Below, one piece after another: positions 1 through 8,031 of a DNA stretch of 64,000 nt. A program made the translations under genes and the position numbers. How positions within the stretch are numbered: position 1 is the stretch's first letter; every line of letters starts with the position of its first letter. The notes under the pieces are model-generated. The model saw only the letters and a program-made list of their open reading frames with translations. It was not told the origin of the DNA and ran no database searches. Source of the stretch: JAVJST01 sp965229715 (GTDB taxonomy: Bacteria > Pseudomonadota > Alphaproteobacteria > Rhodospirillales > Casp-alpha2); NCBI GenBank assembly GCA_965229715.1, contig CBDDJL010000004.1, forward strand, positions 186,001 to 250,000. The letters run 5' to 3'.

Positions 1-2
1 AA

Positions 3-311
3 TGCGCGCGCATACTGAAGGATACCGTACGCCGTCAGGATACGCTTTCGCGCTTCGGCGGCGAGGAGTTCTGCATCATCCTGCCGGATACGGACCTGGC
101 CGGCGCCCGCGTCATGGCGGAGAAAATTCGTGCGCGGGTCGAGGACATCGAGATCGCGTTCGACGACGTGATGATCAGTTTTACGATCAGTTTGGGCGTG
201 ACCGAAGCCCACGCTGACGACGCAACGTTCGATGACATCCTCGCCCGTGCCGACGAAGCGCTCTATGCCGCCAAGTCCGGCGGACGCAATCGGGTCGAGG
301 TTTGCCCCTGA
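3..311 (+). CDS. Diguanylate cyclase, C-terminal end (partial)
   Basis: Reading frame is open from the left edge, so the gene begins outside the window. The visible 102 residues are the second half of a GGDEF domain, which makes cyclic di-GMP from two GTP. The active-site loop GGEEF is intact, and an RxxD inhibitory site (RRQD) lies five residues before it, the canonical spacing for product feedback inhibition. The end of the domain is also typical (LARADEALYAAKSGGRNRV). What sensory domain precedes it cannot be seen. The next gene starts 37 bases after its stop. Confidence 0.93.
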   Translation, partial: CARILKDTVRRQDTLSRFGGEEFCIILPDTDLAGARVMAEKIRARVEDIEIAFDDVMISFTISLGVTEAHADDATFDDILARADEALYAAKSGGRNRVEVCP

Positions 312-348
312 CCCAAAGCTCTGTGACGCCAACTGCCGGAGATGCGCC

Positions 349-1557
349 GTGGCCGAACGCCCGTACTACGAAGCCGACTGGGAGCAACCCTTCCCACCCG
401 AGGAATATGCCGCACGGCGCACCGCGGTCGCGCGCAAGATCGGCGACATGGGGTTCGATGCCGTTCTGGTGACCAACCCGTCGGATCTGAACTACCTGAC
501 CGGTTACGACATGATCTGGTTTCATCTGACGGCACTGACGAGTTGTCTGCTGTCGGCTGATGCGGAAACCGTGTTCTTCGACAACTGGGGTCATCAGACC
601 ATCGTCGAAACGACCCCGGAAATCCGCGATATCCGGTGGCTTCAGGACGACTCGCTCGACGCCGCACTCGATACCGTCGTAACCGAATCGAAAGCGCGCA
701 ACCTCGCAGGCGGAAAGCTCGCGGTACAGCGTTGGGGCTACTCGCCGCATGCCGATACAATGAAGCGGCTGACCGACATGCTAAACGATGCCGGAATCGC
801 AACCGGTGACGCATCCTTCGCTATCCAGGAGGTTCGCTTCCGCAAATCGCCGCGCGAGATTGCCGTCATGCGCGAAGCCGCGCGGATTGCCGACGATGCC
901 ATGGTTGCGGCGCGCGACATGCTGAAACCCGGCGTCATGGAAACCGAGATCGAGGCCTGTATCATGGCCAACATGATGGCAGCCGGCGGCGGCGATCCCG
1001 GCATCCGCTGCATGATCGGCTCCGGCCCCCGCGCCGGCACCCATCACAGCCCGGCCCAGCATCGCCGGGTCGGCACCGGCGAACTGGTGTTCATCGATTT
1101 TTGCAGTTCGCTGCACCGCTACCACGTCAACCTGAACCGCACGTTTGCCGTGGGTCAGGTCGATCCGCGCTGGCACGATTTGATGGAAAAGGCAGCCGAA
1201 AACATCGACCACATTGTTGCGACCGTGAAACCCGGTGACGACTGGTCGGCCGTGCAGTGGGCCGGCGACGAGCGCACCGACGCCAACGGCATCCGCGATT
1301 ACGTCTGGTATGTCGGCGGTTATGCGCTCGGCATCGCCATGCCGCCCGACTGGGTCGGCGACCTCTGGGTCAAGCCGAAACCGCCGATCGAAGATCGCAA
1401 GCTGGAACCGGGCATGGTGTTCAACTTCGAAGGCCAGTTCGATGACCGCGAGGGATGGGCCGGGGGCTCCGGCGCCGCCTATATCGAAACGTTCCTCGTC
1501 ACCGAAGACGGCCTTGAGGTGCTCTCAACGTTGCCGAGAACGCTTGCCGTTGTCTGA
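349..1557 (+). CDS. Creatinase-like M24 family protein (pita-bread fold)
   Basis: A 402-residue protein of the M24 aminopeptidase/creatinase fold: N-terminal creatinase domain (about 1-150) and C-terminal pita-bread domain (about 165-400). An open frame extends up to 232, but the GTG at 349 is preferred because CGGAG lies about 7 bases upstream and the earlier start would overlap the cyclase gene. The usual metal ligands are not all kept: the position of the second Asp is Asn in NLNRTF, and the usual HGxG region is GGYALGIAMPPDW. His232 and His233 sit where creatinase has its catalytic His, and a Glu is kept in FNFEGQ. This points to a metal-independent amidinohydrolase or amidase rather than a peptidase. 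Ectoine hydrolase or another creatinase-like activity is possible. It is followed by a cupin and a gamma-glutamyltransferase on the same strand. Confidence 0.8.
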   Translation: MAERPYYEADWEQPFPPEEYAARRTAVARKIGDMGFDAVLVTNPSDLNYLTGYDMIWFHLTALTSCLLSADAETVFFDNWGHQTIVETTPEIRDIRWLQDDSLDAALDTVVTESKARNLAGGKLAVQRWGYSPHADTMKRLTDMLNDAGIATGDASFAIQEVRFRKSPREIAVMREAARIADDAMVAARDMLKPGVMETEIEACIMANMMAAGGGDPGIRCMIGSGPRAGTHHSPAQHRRVGTGELVFIDFCSSLHRYHVNLNRTFAVGQVDPRWHDLMEKAAENIDHIVATVKPGDDWSAVQWAGDERTDANGIRDYVWYVGGYALGIAMPPDWVGDLWVKPKPPIEDRKLEPGMVFNFEGQFDDREGWAGGSGAAYIETFLVTEDGLEVLSTLPRTLAVV

Positions 1558-1639
1558 GGCACGGTAGAAATCGGTAGCGGTTCGTATGCCGCGAAAACCC
1601 CGTGGCCGCCCCATAACCTGATATCCAGTGATACGACCG

Positions 1640-1987
1640 ATGAAGAATAAACCCATACCATTGAAAGACCCCAGCCATCTGTACGAGGCCGAAAAGTGCC
1701 TACTGCATTGCGAGCGCCCGGGGTTTCACATCAGCGAGATAACGCTGGGCCCGACCCAGACGATCCCCTGGCACGCCCACACGCAGATTTCAGACGTGTT
1801 TTATGTCCTTGAGGGCGACATGCGGCTGTACCTTCAAGAGCCGAAAGAAGATATCCGGTTGACGCCCGGCGAAACCTTCACGGTCGCACCGGAACGCCCG
1901 CATCTCGTCACCAACGCCGGCAAAACATCAATGACATTTCTGGTTCTGCAGGGCATGGGTGAATACGACTACGTGCCCTTGGTTTAG
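1640..1987 (+). CDS. Single-domain cupin protein
   Basis: A small (115 residue) one-domain cupin. The metal-binding cupin motif 1 is visible as HAHTQISDVFYVLEG, and motif 2 as PGETFTVAPERPHLV, so two His in motif 1, a Glu/Asp position and one His in motif 2 could hold a metal. Substrate is not evident; such proteins are often isomerases, dioxygenases or binding domains. The ATG at 1640 was chosen; a GTG at 1628 in the same frame is an alternative, and neither has a clear ribosome binding site. It lies between the creatinase-like gene and the gamma-glutamyltransferase gene and is probably cotranscribed with them. Confidence 0.82.
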   Translation: MKNKPIPLKDPSHLYEAEKCLLHCERPGFHISEITLGPTQTIPWHAHTQISDVFYVLEGDMRLYLQEPKEDIRLTPGETFTVAPERPHLVTNAGKTSMTFLVLQGMGEYDYVPLV

Positions 1988-2051
1988 CGAAAGGCCGAAC
2001 CGCATATTCTCTGGCGCCGGCACCCACGCCATCAACAATACGAGGTTTCTG

Positions 2052-3740
2052 ATGCGCCCAACGCTCTACGGTAACCGCCACGCCGTGTCGGCCGGCCATT
2101 ATCTCGCCGCAGCGGCGGGCAACGCCATTCTCGAGGCTGGCGGCAACGCCGTCGATGCCGGCTGCTGCGCCGGCATGGCGCTCGCCGTGCTGCACGCCGA
2201 CGAGGTCAGTTTCGCCGGCGTCGCGCCAATCATCATTCGCACGGCCGACGGCGATGTCGTCACCATCGCGGGTCTTGGGCATTGGCCCATGTCGATACCG
2301 CCTGACATCTTCATGCGCGAACACGGCGGCGAGATCCCGGTCGGCGTGCTTCGAACCGTGGTGCCCGCCGCGCCGGATGCCTGGATCACGGCGCTCCGCG
2401 GCTATGGAACGATGTCGTTCGCCGATGTGGCAGCCGCCGCGATCGAGTACGCACGAGACGGATTTTCCGTCTTTCACTACCTCGCCTCGGCACTCGAGCA
2501 GAATGCTGCCAAAGAGAGCCATTGGCCCGCCAACGCAGCGATTTTCATGCCCGACGGCCGTCCGCCGCGGCTCGGCGACCGGTTTGTGCAGACCGATCTT
2601 GCCGCGACCATCCAGTATATGGCCGATGAGGAAACGGCGGCCGCCGGGGACGGGCGCGAGGCCGGACTGGAAGCCGCCCGGGCGGCGTTTTATGTCGGCG
2701 ACATCGCCGAACGCATGGTTTCGTACATTCAGGGCGAAGGCGGCTATCTTTCACGTGACGATCTTGCGAACTTCCGGAGCCAGACCGGTCCTGCGATACG
2801 CGGACGTTGGCGGGATTTCGAGCTCTATACATGTGGGCCGTGGTGTCAGGGACCGACCCTGATCGAATCCCTGCTGATGATCGAAAAAGCCGGCCTCGAC
2901 GGGCTTCAGCAGAACAGCGCGGACTATCTCCATCTCCTGGTCGAGGTCATCAAGTGCGTCTTCGCCGACCGGGAGTACTATTACGGGGATCCGGATCATG
3001 TCGACGTTCCGCTCGCTCGCCTTCACGGCGACGCCAACATCGCCGATTGGCTCAGCCGCATCGACCGGGCGCAGGCGATGCCGGGTCTGCCCGCGCCGAA
3101 CGGCATCGACGAGCCGTTTCGTTATCTTGTTACCGAAGGCCCGCCGGAACGCGATCCGGACACGTCGTATCTCTGCGTCGTAGACCGTTGGGGCAATGCA
3201 TTCTCGGCGACGCCGTCGGACGGCATGTGGCAAACGCCGGTCATTCCGGGGACAGGGTTGATTCCGTCGGCCCGCGGCTGTCAGTCGCGTACGGATCCGA
3301 ACCATCCGAGCGGCGTCGGTCCGGGGCGCCGGCCCCGTCTGACGCCCAACCCGGCGATTGCCCGCCGCGATGACGGCACAGTGGTGCCGTTCGGTGCACC
3401 CGGCGGCGACGCGCAGGTCCAGTCCATGCTGCAGGTGTTTCTCAACATCTTTCACTTCGGCATGGACGTTCAGGATGCCATCGACGCGCCACGCGTGACG
3501 TCGCACAGCTTCCCGTCGTCGTTCTACCCGTTCCAGTACTTCCCCGCAGCCGTCAGCATCGAAAACCGCATCGACGTGTCTATTCGAAGAGACCTGGAGA
3601 ACCGAGGCCACCGGGTCGATGTTCACCCCGATTACACCCGGAATGCCGCGGCGGTCGAAGTCATCGTCGCCGAACCTTCGCCGGGCTTTCTGCGCGCCGG
3701 CGCCGATCCGCGCCAGCCCGCGTATGCAATCGTTCGCTAG
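2052..3740 (+). CDS. Gamma-glutamyltransferase family protein
   Basis: A 562-residue Ntn-hydrolase of the gamma-glutamyltranspeptidase family, which cleaves gamma-glutamyl amides or related acyl amides after self-processing into two chains. The N-terminal region has the family motif GNAILEAGGNAVDA. The predicted processing and catalytic Thr is in DPDTSYLCVVDRWGNAFS, about two thirds along, and the glycine-rich stretch FGAPGGDAQVQ follows. I see no secretion signal at the N terminus, unlike classical periplasmic Ggt, so it may act in the cytoplasm as cephalosporin-acylase-like or amide-processing members do. The start is the ATG preceded by CGAGG. It ends two bases before the convergent TetR gene. 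The true substrate is unknown; nearby N-methyl-amine genes make a gamma-glutamyl-amine possible, but that is inference. Confidence 0.88.
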   Translation: MRPTLYGNRHAVSAGHYLAAAAGNAILEAGGNAVDAGCCAGMALAVLHADEVSFAGVAPIIIRTADGDVVTIAGLGHWPMSIPPDIFMREHGGEIPVGVLRTVVPAAPDAWITALRGYGTMSFADVAAAAIEYARDGFSVFHYLASALEQNAAKESHWPANAAIFMPDGRPPRLGDRFVQTDLAATIQYMADEETAAAGDGREAGLEAARAAFYVGDIAERMVSYIQGEGGYLSRDDLANFRSQTGPAIRGRWRDFELYTCGPWCQGPTLIESLLMIEKAGLDGLQQNSADYLHLLVEVIKCVFADREYYYGDPDHVDVPLARLHGDANIADWLSRIDRAQAMPGLPAPNGIDEPFRYLVTEGPPERDPDTSYLCVVDRWGNAFSATPSDGMWQTPVIPGTGLIPSARGCQSRTDPNHPSGVGPGRRPRLTPNPAIARRDDGTVVPFGAPGGDAQVQSMLQVFLNIFHFGMDVQDAIDAPRVTSHSFPSSFYPFQYFPAAVSIENRIDVSIRRDLENRGHRVDVHPDYTRNAAAVEVIVAEPSPGFLRAGADPRQPAYAIVR

Positions 3741-3742
3741 GG

Positions 3743-4399
3743 TCAGGACCCTAGAGTCATGATGTCATCCGCACGAGACGGAAAAATCGCAGACAGCACT
3801 GTCGCCATGGCCAGTCTCGATTCTTCGACGGTGATGAATTTCGGCGAGTAGTAGACCCGGATCCAGACGCCTTCCGCCATCGTTTCGAGGGTGTGAGCGA
3901 CGATCTTCGGCGTCCAGCCGGCGCCCTCGATGCGGTCTTCGGCAGCCTCGCAGAGAGACAGCAACATGCCCAATCGGTTGGCCTCGTAACCGGCGGTCAT
4001 TTCTGACAGACCCGCATTCGGAGATCCGGCATTCCAAAACGCATTCCAGAGCTTCAGGTTCCGGGGCGTCATGACCCGCGGATCAATGGCCGCGAAGGCC
4101 AACGCCACGACCTTGTCGACGGGATCGGACCCGGCATCGGATAGGGCTGCGTTCCAGAAAACCTCGTTTTCTTCCGTAAGATGCCGGAACGTCTCCCGCA
4201 GCAGGGACTCCTTGCTTTTGAAATAGAAAACGGCAGTGCCCTGCGACAGGCCCGAGGCCCGGGCGACCGTCGCCAATGTCGTCGCCGACAAACCGTGTTC
4301 GACGATCGATTCGATTGCCGCATCCATGAGCTGCTTGCGGCGCCGATTGGCATTCTCGACATTTTCGCCTTTCGGCCGGCCTACGCGTGATTGTTTCAT
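3743..4399 (-). CDS. TetR/AcrR family repressor, BetI-like
   Basis: A 218-residue one-component regulator. Residues about 20-70 form the TetR helix-turn-helix (AAIESIVEHGLSATTLATVA, then SGLSQGTAVFYFKSKESLL), very close to the BetI type, followed by a helical ligand-binding domain. It is divergent from the PotD-like binding protein gene at 4617, and a 32-bp near-palindrome at 4506-4537 lies between them, the expected place for an autoregulatory operator that also controls the 4617-8006 operon. BetI proteins sense choline or related quaternary amines; whether this one does is inference. The start shown has only a weak ribosome binding site. Confidence 0.9.
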   Translation of the reverse strand: MKQSRVGRPKGENVENANRRRKQLMDAAIESIVEHGLSATTLATVARASGLSQGTAVFYFKSKESLLRETFRHLTEENEVFWNAALSDAGSDPVDKVVALAFAAIDPRVMTPRNLKLWNAFWNAGSPNAGLSEMTAGYEANRLGMLLSLCEAAEDRIEGAGWTPKIVAHTLETMAEGVWIRVYYSPKFITVEESRLAMATVLSAIFPSRADDIMTLGS

Positions 4400-4505
4400 G
4401 ATGCTTCTTCATTCCTGCATCGAACGATCGGAGTCCGGATTCGGGACCCCAATGTGCCGACTGTCGACCATGACCCTAACAAATCAGGCGGTCGCTCCAA
4501 ACCGC

Positions 4506-4537
4506 AATTATTTAAATGAGCGCTCAATTAAATTATT
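4506..4537. promoter_or_regulatory. Candidate TetR operator (32-bp near-perfect palindrome)
   Basis: Centred between 4521 and 4522 is the perfect 10-bp palindrome TGAGCGCTCA (4517-4526). Pairing continues outward to 4506/4537, with only two mismatched pairs (4516/4527 and 4509/4534), so 14 of 16 pairs match. The flanks are AT-rich in otherwise GC-rich DNA. It lies in the divergent gap between the TetR gene and the binding-protein operon, and the core resembles BetI-type sites. Confidence 0.7.
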
Positions 4538-4616
4538 TGACTCGCACGATCGAGGAAACCTACGCTTTGAAGGGCATTGAAGATTTCGATTCGCTATCAA
4601 CAGGGAGGGACGACAA

Positions 4617-5747
4617 ATGTCGAAAAAAACCACATCAGTCGACGAAATGATCGAACTGGCTGCGGAAGGCAAGCTTTCCCGGCGCCAGTTCGCCCAGCTT
4701 CTGGGCGCGACCGGCGTTGCGCTGGCCACCGTGCCTGCGTTCCCGCGGTCCGCCGCAGCCGACGAAGAGGCCTTCTACTTTACGTGGGGCGGGTACGATA
4801 TTCCGGAACTGCTCGGCGGGTACATCGAGAAGCACGGCGTGATGCCGGATACGTCCCCGTATGCGTCCTCTGAAGAGGGTCTTACGAAGGTCAAGGCAGG
4901 CTTCCCTGTCGATGTGCTGCATCCCTGCAATGCGAACATGCCGAAGTGGATCGCCGACGGCGTCTGCCAGCCGATCGATACGTCGAGGCTGTCGAACTGG
5001 AATGACATGGTTCCCTCGCTGCAGAAGATCGGCTCGAAGGACGGCAATCACTTCTTCGCAGCTATGGACTGGGGCCAGACCTCGGTCACATACCGTACCG
5101 ATCTCGTGGAAATCGACGGCGAGGAATCCTGGGGCATTCTCTGGGACGAGAGGTACAAGGGCCGGGTCGCCATGATCGGCAACGAGGGCGACGCCTGGTG
5201 GTGCGCGGCAATCTACGCCGGTATTCCGTTCGAAGAGATCCATACCCAGGAGAATATCGACAAGGTCGCTGAGTTGCTGCGCGAGCAGTATCAGAAGGGC
5301 ATGGTCCGCATGTATACCGACGACATGACGACTGTCGGTCAGGCGCTTGCGTCGGGCGAACTGGTCGCGGCCATGACCTGGAACGAGACGCCGACCAGCC
5401 TGAAGAAGGAAGGCGTGCCGGTGAAATTCGCTGACGTCAAGGAGGGTGCATTGACCTGGGTCTGCGGTGCGGTGATCTACAAGGACGCGCCTCGCCTGGA
5501 CAAGGCCTACGACGTCATCGACTCGCTGATCGCTCCCGAGTCGGGCCGGTTCCTGATCGAGGATTACGGTTATGGCCACTCCAACAAGAAGGCGTTCGAT
5601 CTGGTCAGCGAGGAACGCCTCGCCGAACTGGGCCTGAGCCGCAATCCCGACGAGGTGTTGAGCAAAGGCCATTACCAGACGGACATTACGGCGGAGTTCG
5701 TGGCCACGACCTCTAATCTGTACAACGAGATCAAGGCCGGGTTCTGA
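4617..5747 (+). CDS. Tat-exported ABC substrate-binding protein, PotD/PotF-like
   Basis: A 376-residue periplasmic binding protein of the spermidine/putrescine (PotD) class. The N terminus carries a twin-arginine signal (SRRQFAQLLGATGVALA, R22-R23) followed by an Ala-rich cleavage region near residue 47. The leader also has about 20 residues ahead of the twin Arg, as seen in several such proteins. The mature part has typical features: an early YFTWGGYDIPELL strand and a late segment RFLIEDYGYGHSNKKAF. The start is supported by GGGAGGGA. No permease or ATPase gene is adjacent. The next two genes on the strand are a PhyH-type oxygenase and an amine oxidase, so the ligand may be an amine or quaternary ammonium compound. 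A strong hairpin follows the stop codon. Confidence 0.9.
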   Translation: MSKKTTSVDEMIELAAEGKLSRRQFAQLLGATGVALATVPAFPRSAAADEEAFYFTWGGYDIPELLGGYIEKHGVMPDTSPYASSEEGLTKVKAGFPVDVLHPCNANMPKWIADGVCQPIDTSRLSNWNDMVPSLQKIGSKDGNHFFAAMDWGQTSVTYRTDLVEIDGEESWGILWDERYKGRVAMIGNEGDAWWCAAIYAGIPFEEIHTQENIDKVAELLREQYQKGMVRMYTDDMTTVGQALASGELVAAMTWNETPTSLKKEGVPVKFADVKEGALTWVCGAVIYKDAPRLDKAYDVIDSLIAPESGRFLIEDYGYGHSNKKAFDLVSEERLAELGLSRNPDEVLSKGHYQTDITAEFVATTSNLYNEIKAGF

Positions 5748-5780
5748 GCCGAACCGTTGGTTTCTTGAACTGTCCTGGCA

Positions 5781-5820
5781 TGTCCACGGCGCCCCGGGGT
5801 GCCGTGGACATCGGCCTTTT
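5781..5820 (+). terminator. Rho-independent terminator or attenuator after the binding protein gene
   Basis: A perfect 10-bp stem, TGTCCACGGC (5781-5790) with GCCGTGGACA (5801-5810), and a 10-base loop, followed within five bases by CCTTTT. It begins 33 bases after the binding protein stop and ends just before the ribosome binding site of the next gene. It may lower expression of the PhyH and oxidase genes relative to the abundant binding protein. Confidence 0.75.
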
Positions 5821-5842
5821 GTAAACACTCGGAGGCTCATCC

Positions 5843-6724
5843 ATGCCGGCCACCACGCTTGATTCGACAACAGATATCGCAACCATCGTTTCGACGCTTC
5901 GGCGCGACGGGTACGTGGTCGTGAGCAATCTCGTCGACGAAGATGTCATCGAGACGGTTCGTGCCGAACTTCGCCCGGAACTCGATGCTTCGGGATTGAA
6001 GTCGAAAAGCGATTTCAACGGAGCGCTGTCGCTGCGGATAGGCAATGTCCTGGCCGCGGCGCCGAGCAGTGCGGCGCTTGTCGAACATGACATGGTTGTC
6101 GCCATAGCCAACGAGATCCTGCTGCCCCATTGCTCGGCCTATCAGATCGGCAGCCTGACGGCGATCGATATTCTGCCGGGCGAAAAAGCGCAGGCCTTGC
6201 ATCGGGACGACACGATTTTCCCCATCGATAATGCCGGCATGGAGCTCCAGATCGGCGTCATGTGGGCACTCGACGACTTCACGGAAGAAAACGGCTGTAC
6301 ACGGGTCGTCCCGGGCAGCCATCGATTTCTCCGCGCCTGGCACCTGCCTGATCTCTCGAACTGGGAAGCCACCGTGATGCCAAAGGGATCGGCACTGTTT
6401 TACATGGGGTCGACCTGGCACGGCGGCGGCGCAAACCGCAGCGACGCATCGCGATTGGGGCTGATCAATGTCTATTCCCTGGGCTGGCTGCGTCAGGAAG
6501 TGAACCAGTATCTGATGCACCCGCCCGAGATTGCCGCCCGGTTCTCGCCGCGCCTGAGAGCGTTGCTCGGTTACACAACGCACGGAATGGGCGACGACAC
6601 GTGCGGCTCGTTCCGGGGCGACTGCCCGGCATGGGTCGATGTGCCGCCGGAGCCGGCGTGGCGCAATGAGCGCGGCGGCCACGTGGGCACCGCTGAGGAC
6701 GTTAAGGCGCAGGTCGGAAATTAG
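5843..6724 (+). CDS. Phytanoyl-CoA dioxygenase (PhyH) family oxygenase
   Basis: A 293-residue Fe(II)/2-oxoglutarate-dependent oxygenase with a double-stranded beta-helix core. The facial triad is visible: HRDD (H-x-D) near residue 116 and a distal His in TWHGGGANRSDASR, whose Arg is the likely 2-oxoglutarate clamp. The family includes ectoine hydroxylase and many small-molecule hydroxylases. Start codon preceded by CGGAGG. It sits between a PotD-like binding protein and a flavin amine oxidase in one transcription direction, suggesting hydroxylation of an imported amine or related compound; the exact substrate cannot be read from sequence. A 19-base gap separates it from the oxidase gene. Confidence 0.88.
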   Translation: MPATTLDSTTDIATIVSTLRRDGYVVVSNLVDEDVIETVRAELRPELDASGLKSKSDFNGALSLRIGNVLAAAPSSAALVEHDMVVAIANEILLPHCSAYQIGSLTAIDILPGEKAQALHRDDTIFPIDNAGMELQIGVMWALDDFTEENGCTRVVPGSHRFLRAWHLPDLSNWEATVMPKGSALFYMGSTWHGGGANRSDASRLGLINVYSLGWLRQEVNQYLMHPPEIAARFSPRLRALLGYTTHGMGDDTCGSFRGDCPAWVDVPPEPAWRNERGGHVGTAEDVKAQVGN

Positions 6725-6743
6725 GGAATCCGGGGCGCGCGAC

Positions 6744-8006
6744 ATGCAGACAGAACCGGACGTCATTATCATCGGTGCGGGATCGGCCGGCTTGTCAGCA
6801 GCGAAGGAGCTTGCGCGGCTCGGACTGATATTCACCGTCATCGAAGGGTCGCACCGCATCGGCGGACGCGCATATTCAGAGGAAATCGCCCCCGGCACGT
6901 GGTTCGATCTTGGCTGCGCCTGGGTCGTTGACGGCACCTGCAATCCATTCACGGCCATCGCCGACGATCTCGGCATTGCGCTGGGAAAGGACAAGGGCGA
7001 ACGCTTCCTGCTGGAAAACCATCGCTTTCAACATAACGGCGCGCCATTGGAAGACGCTCGGCAAACTGCATGCATCCAGTATTATCGGGACAGCTATGCG
7101 GCGATCGACGCAGCCGCGGAACAGGGCCGGGACATCGCCGTCAGCGACGTGATCGATATCGATCATGAGTACGCCGCGCCGTTTCTGGCCAACGTCGCAT
7201 CGGCCTGGGGCCTCGACGTCGACCAGGTTTCGACAGCCGACTTCGCCAGCGCCGAGGGCGAGCTCGGCTTTCCCGTTTTGCACGGTTACGGCAATCTGGT
7301 CGCGGCATGGGGCGCGGACGTGCCGGTCTCGCTCAACACCCGCGCTGACCGGGTCAACGGCTCTGGCTCCGCCATAAGGGTCGAAACGCCGAAGGGAACG
7401 GTGCAGGGTCGCGTCGTCCTGATCACGGTCTCAACCGGTGTCCTGGCCTCCGGAGAGCTTGCATTCGAGCCCGGTCTGCCGGACTGGAAAATGGAGGCGA
7501 TCCACCATCTGCCGATGGGAACCGAAAACAAGATGGGTGTGCACTTCGACACCGACGTATTCGGCCCGGATGGGCGCGGCCACTACACCGTATGGAACGA
7601 CGACGGCACGGCCGGCAAGGTCGACGCCAGCGTCATGGGGCTCAATTCGGCCCACGTGTTCGCCGGCGGGCGTTTCGGTATCTGGCTCGAAAAACAAGGC
7701 CAACAGGCCTGCAGCGCTTTCGCCGTCGATCGCGTCGCCGACATTTTCGGCAACGACATTCGCAAGCACGTGGACCGCACGATCGTCACCGCCTGGCACA
7801 CGGAACCCTGGACGCGCGGATCGTGGGCCTGCGCCCAGCCCGGCAAGGCGCACCAGCGCACCAATCTTGCCCGTAGCGTCGACGACAGGGTTTTTTTTGC
7901 CGGCGAAGCGACTCATGTCGCCGGACAAGGCACTTGCCATGGCGCCTACTTGTCCGGTATCCGCGCTGCCAGGGACATCGCCGAAACGCTGGGTGTCGAC
8001 GGTTAG
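6744..8006 (+). CDS. Flavin-containing amine oxidase
   Basis: A 420-residue FAD-dependent amine oxidase (monoamine/polyamine oxidase type). The N terminus has the dinucleotide-binding motif GAGSAGLSAAKELARLG, followed by EGSHRIGGRAYS, the second FAD motif of this family. The C terminus has FFAGEATHVAGQGTCHGAYL, the usual flavin-binding and substrate-cavity closing motif. Such enzymes oxidise amines to imines with release of H2O2 or transfer to a carrier. The ATG at 6744 places the Rossmann motif about 10 residues from the start, as expected; an upstream in-frame extension overlaps the previous gene. It closes the operon begun by the PotD-like protein; its stop lies 25 bases from the convergent soxG stop. 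Confidence 0.92.
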   Translation: MQTEPDVIIIGAGSAGLSAAKELARLGLIFTVIEGSHRIGGRAYSEEIAPGTWFDLGCAWVVDGTCNPFTAIADDLGIALGKDKGERFLLENHRFQHNGAPLEDARQTACIQYYRDSYAAIDAAAEQGRDIAVSDVIDIDHEYAAPFLANVASAWGLDVDQVSTADFASAEGELGFPVLHGYGNLVAAWGADVPVSLNTRADRVNGSGSAIRVETPKGTVQGRVVLITVSTGVLASGELAFEPGLPDWKMEAIHHLPMGTENKMGVHFDTDVFGPDGRGHYTVWNDDGTAGKVDASVMGLNSAHVFAGGRFGIWLEKQGQQACSAFAVDRVADIFGNDIRKHVDRTIVTAWHTEPWTRGSWACAQPGKAHQRTNLARSVDDRVFFAGEATHVAGQGTCHGAYLSGIRAARDIAETLGVDG

Positions 8007-8031
8007 CGGTCAGCCCGGATAATACGATTTA

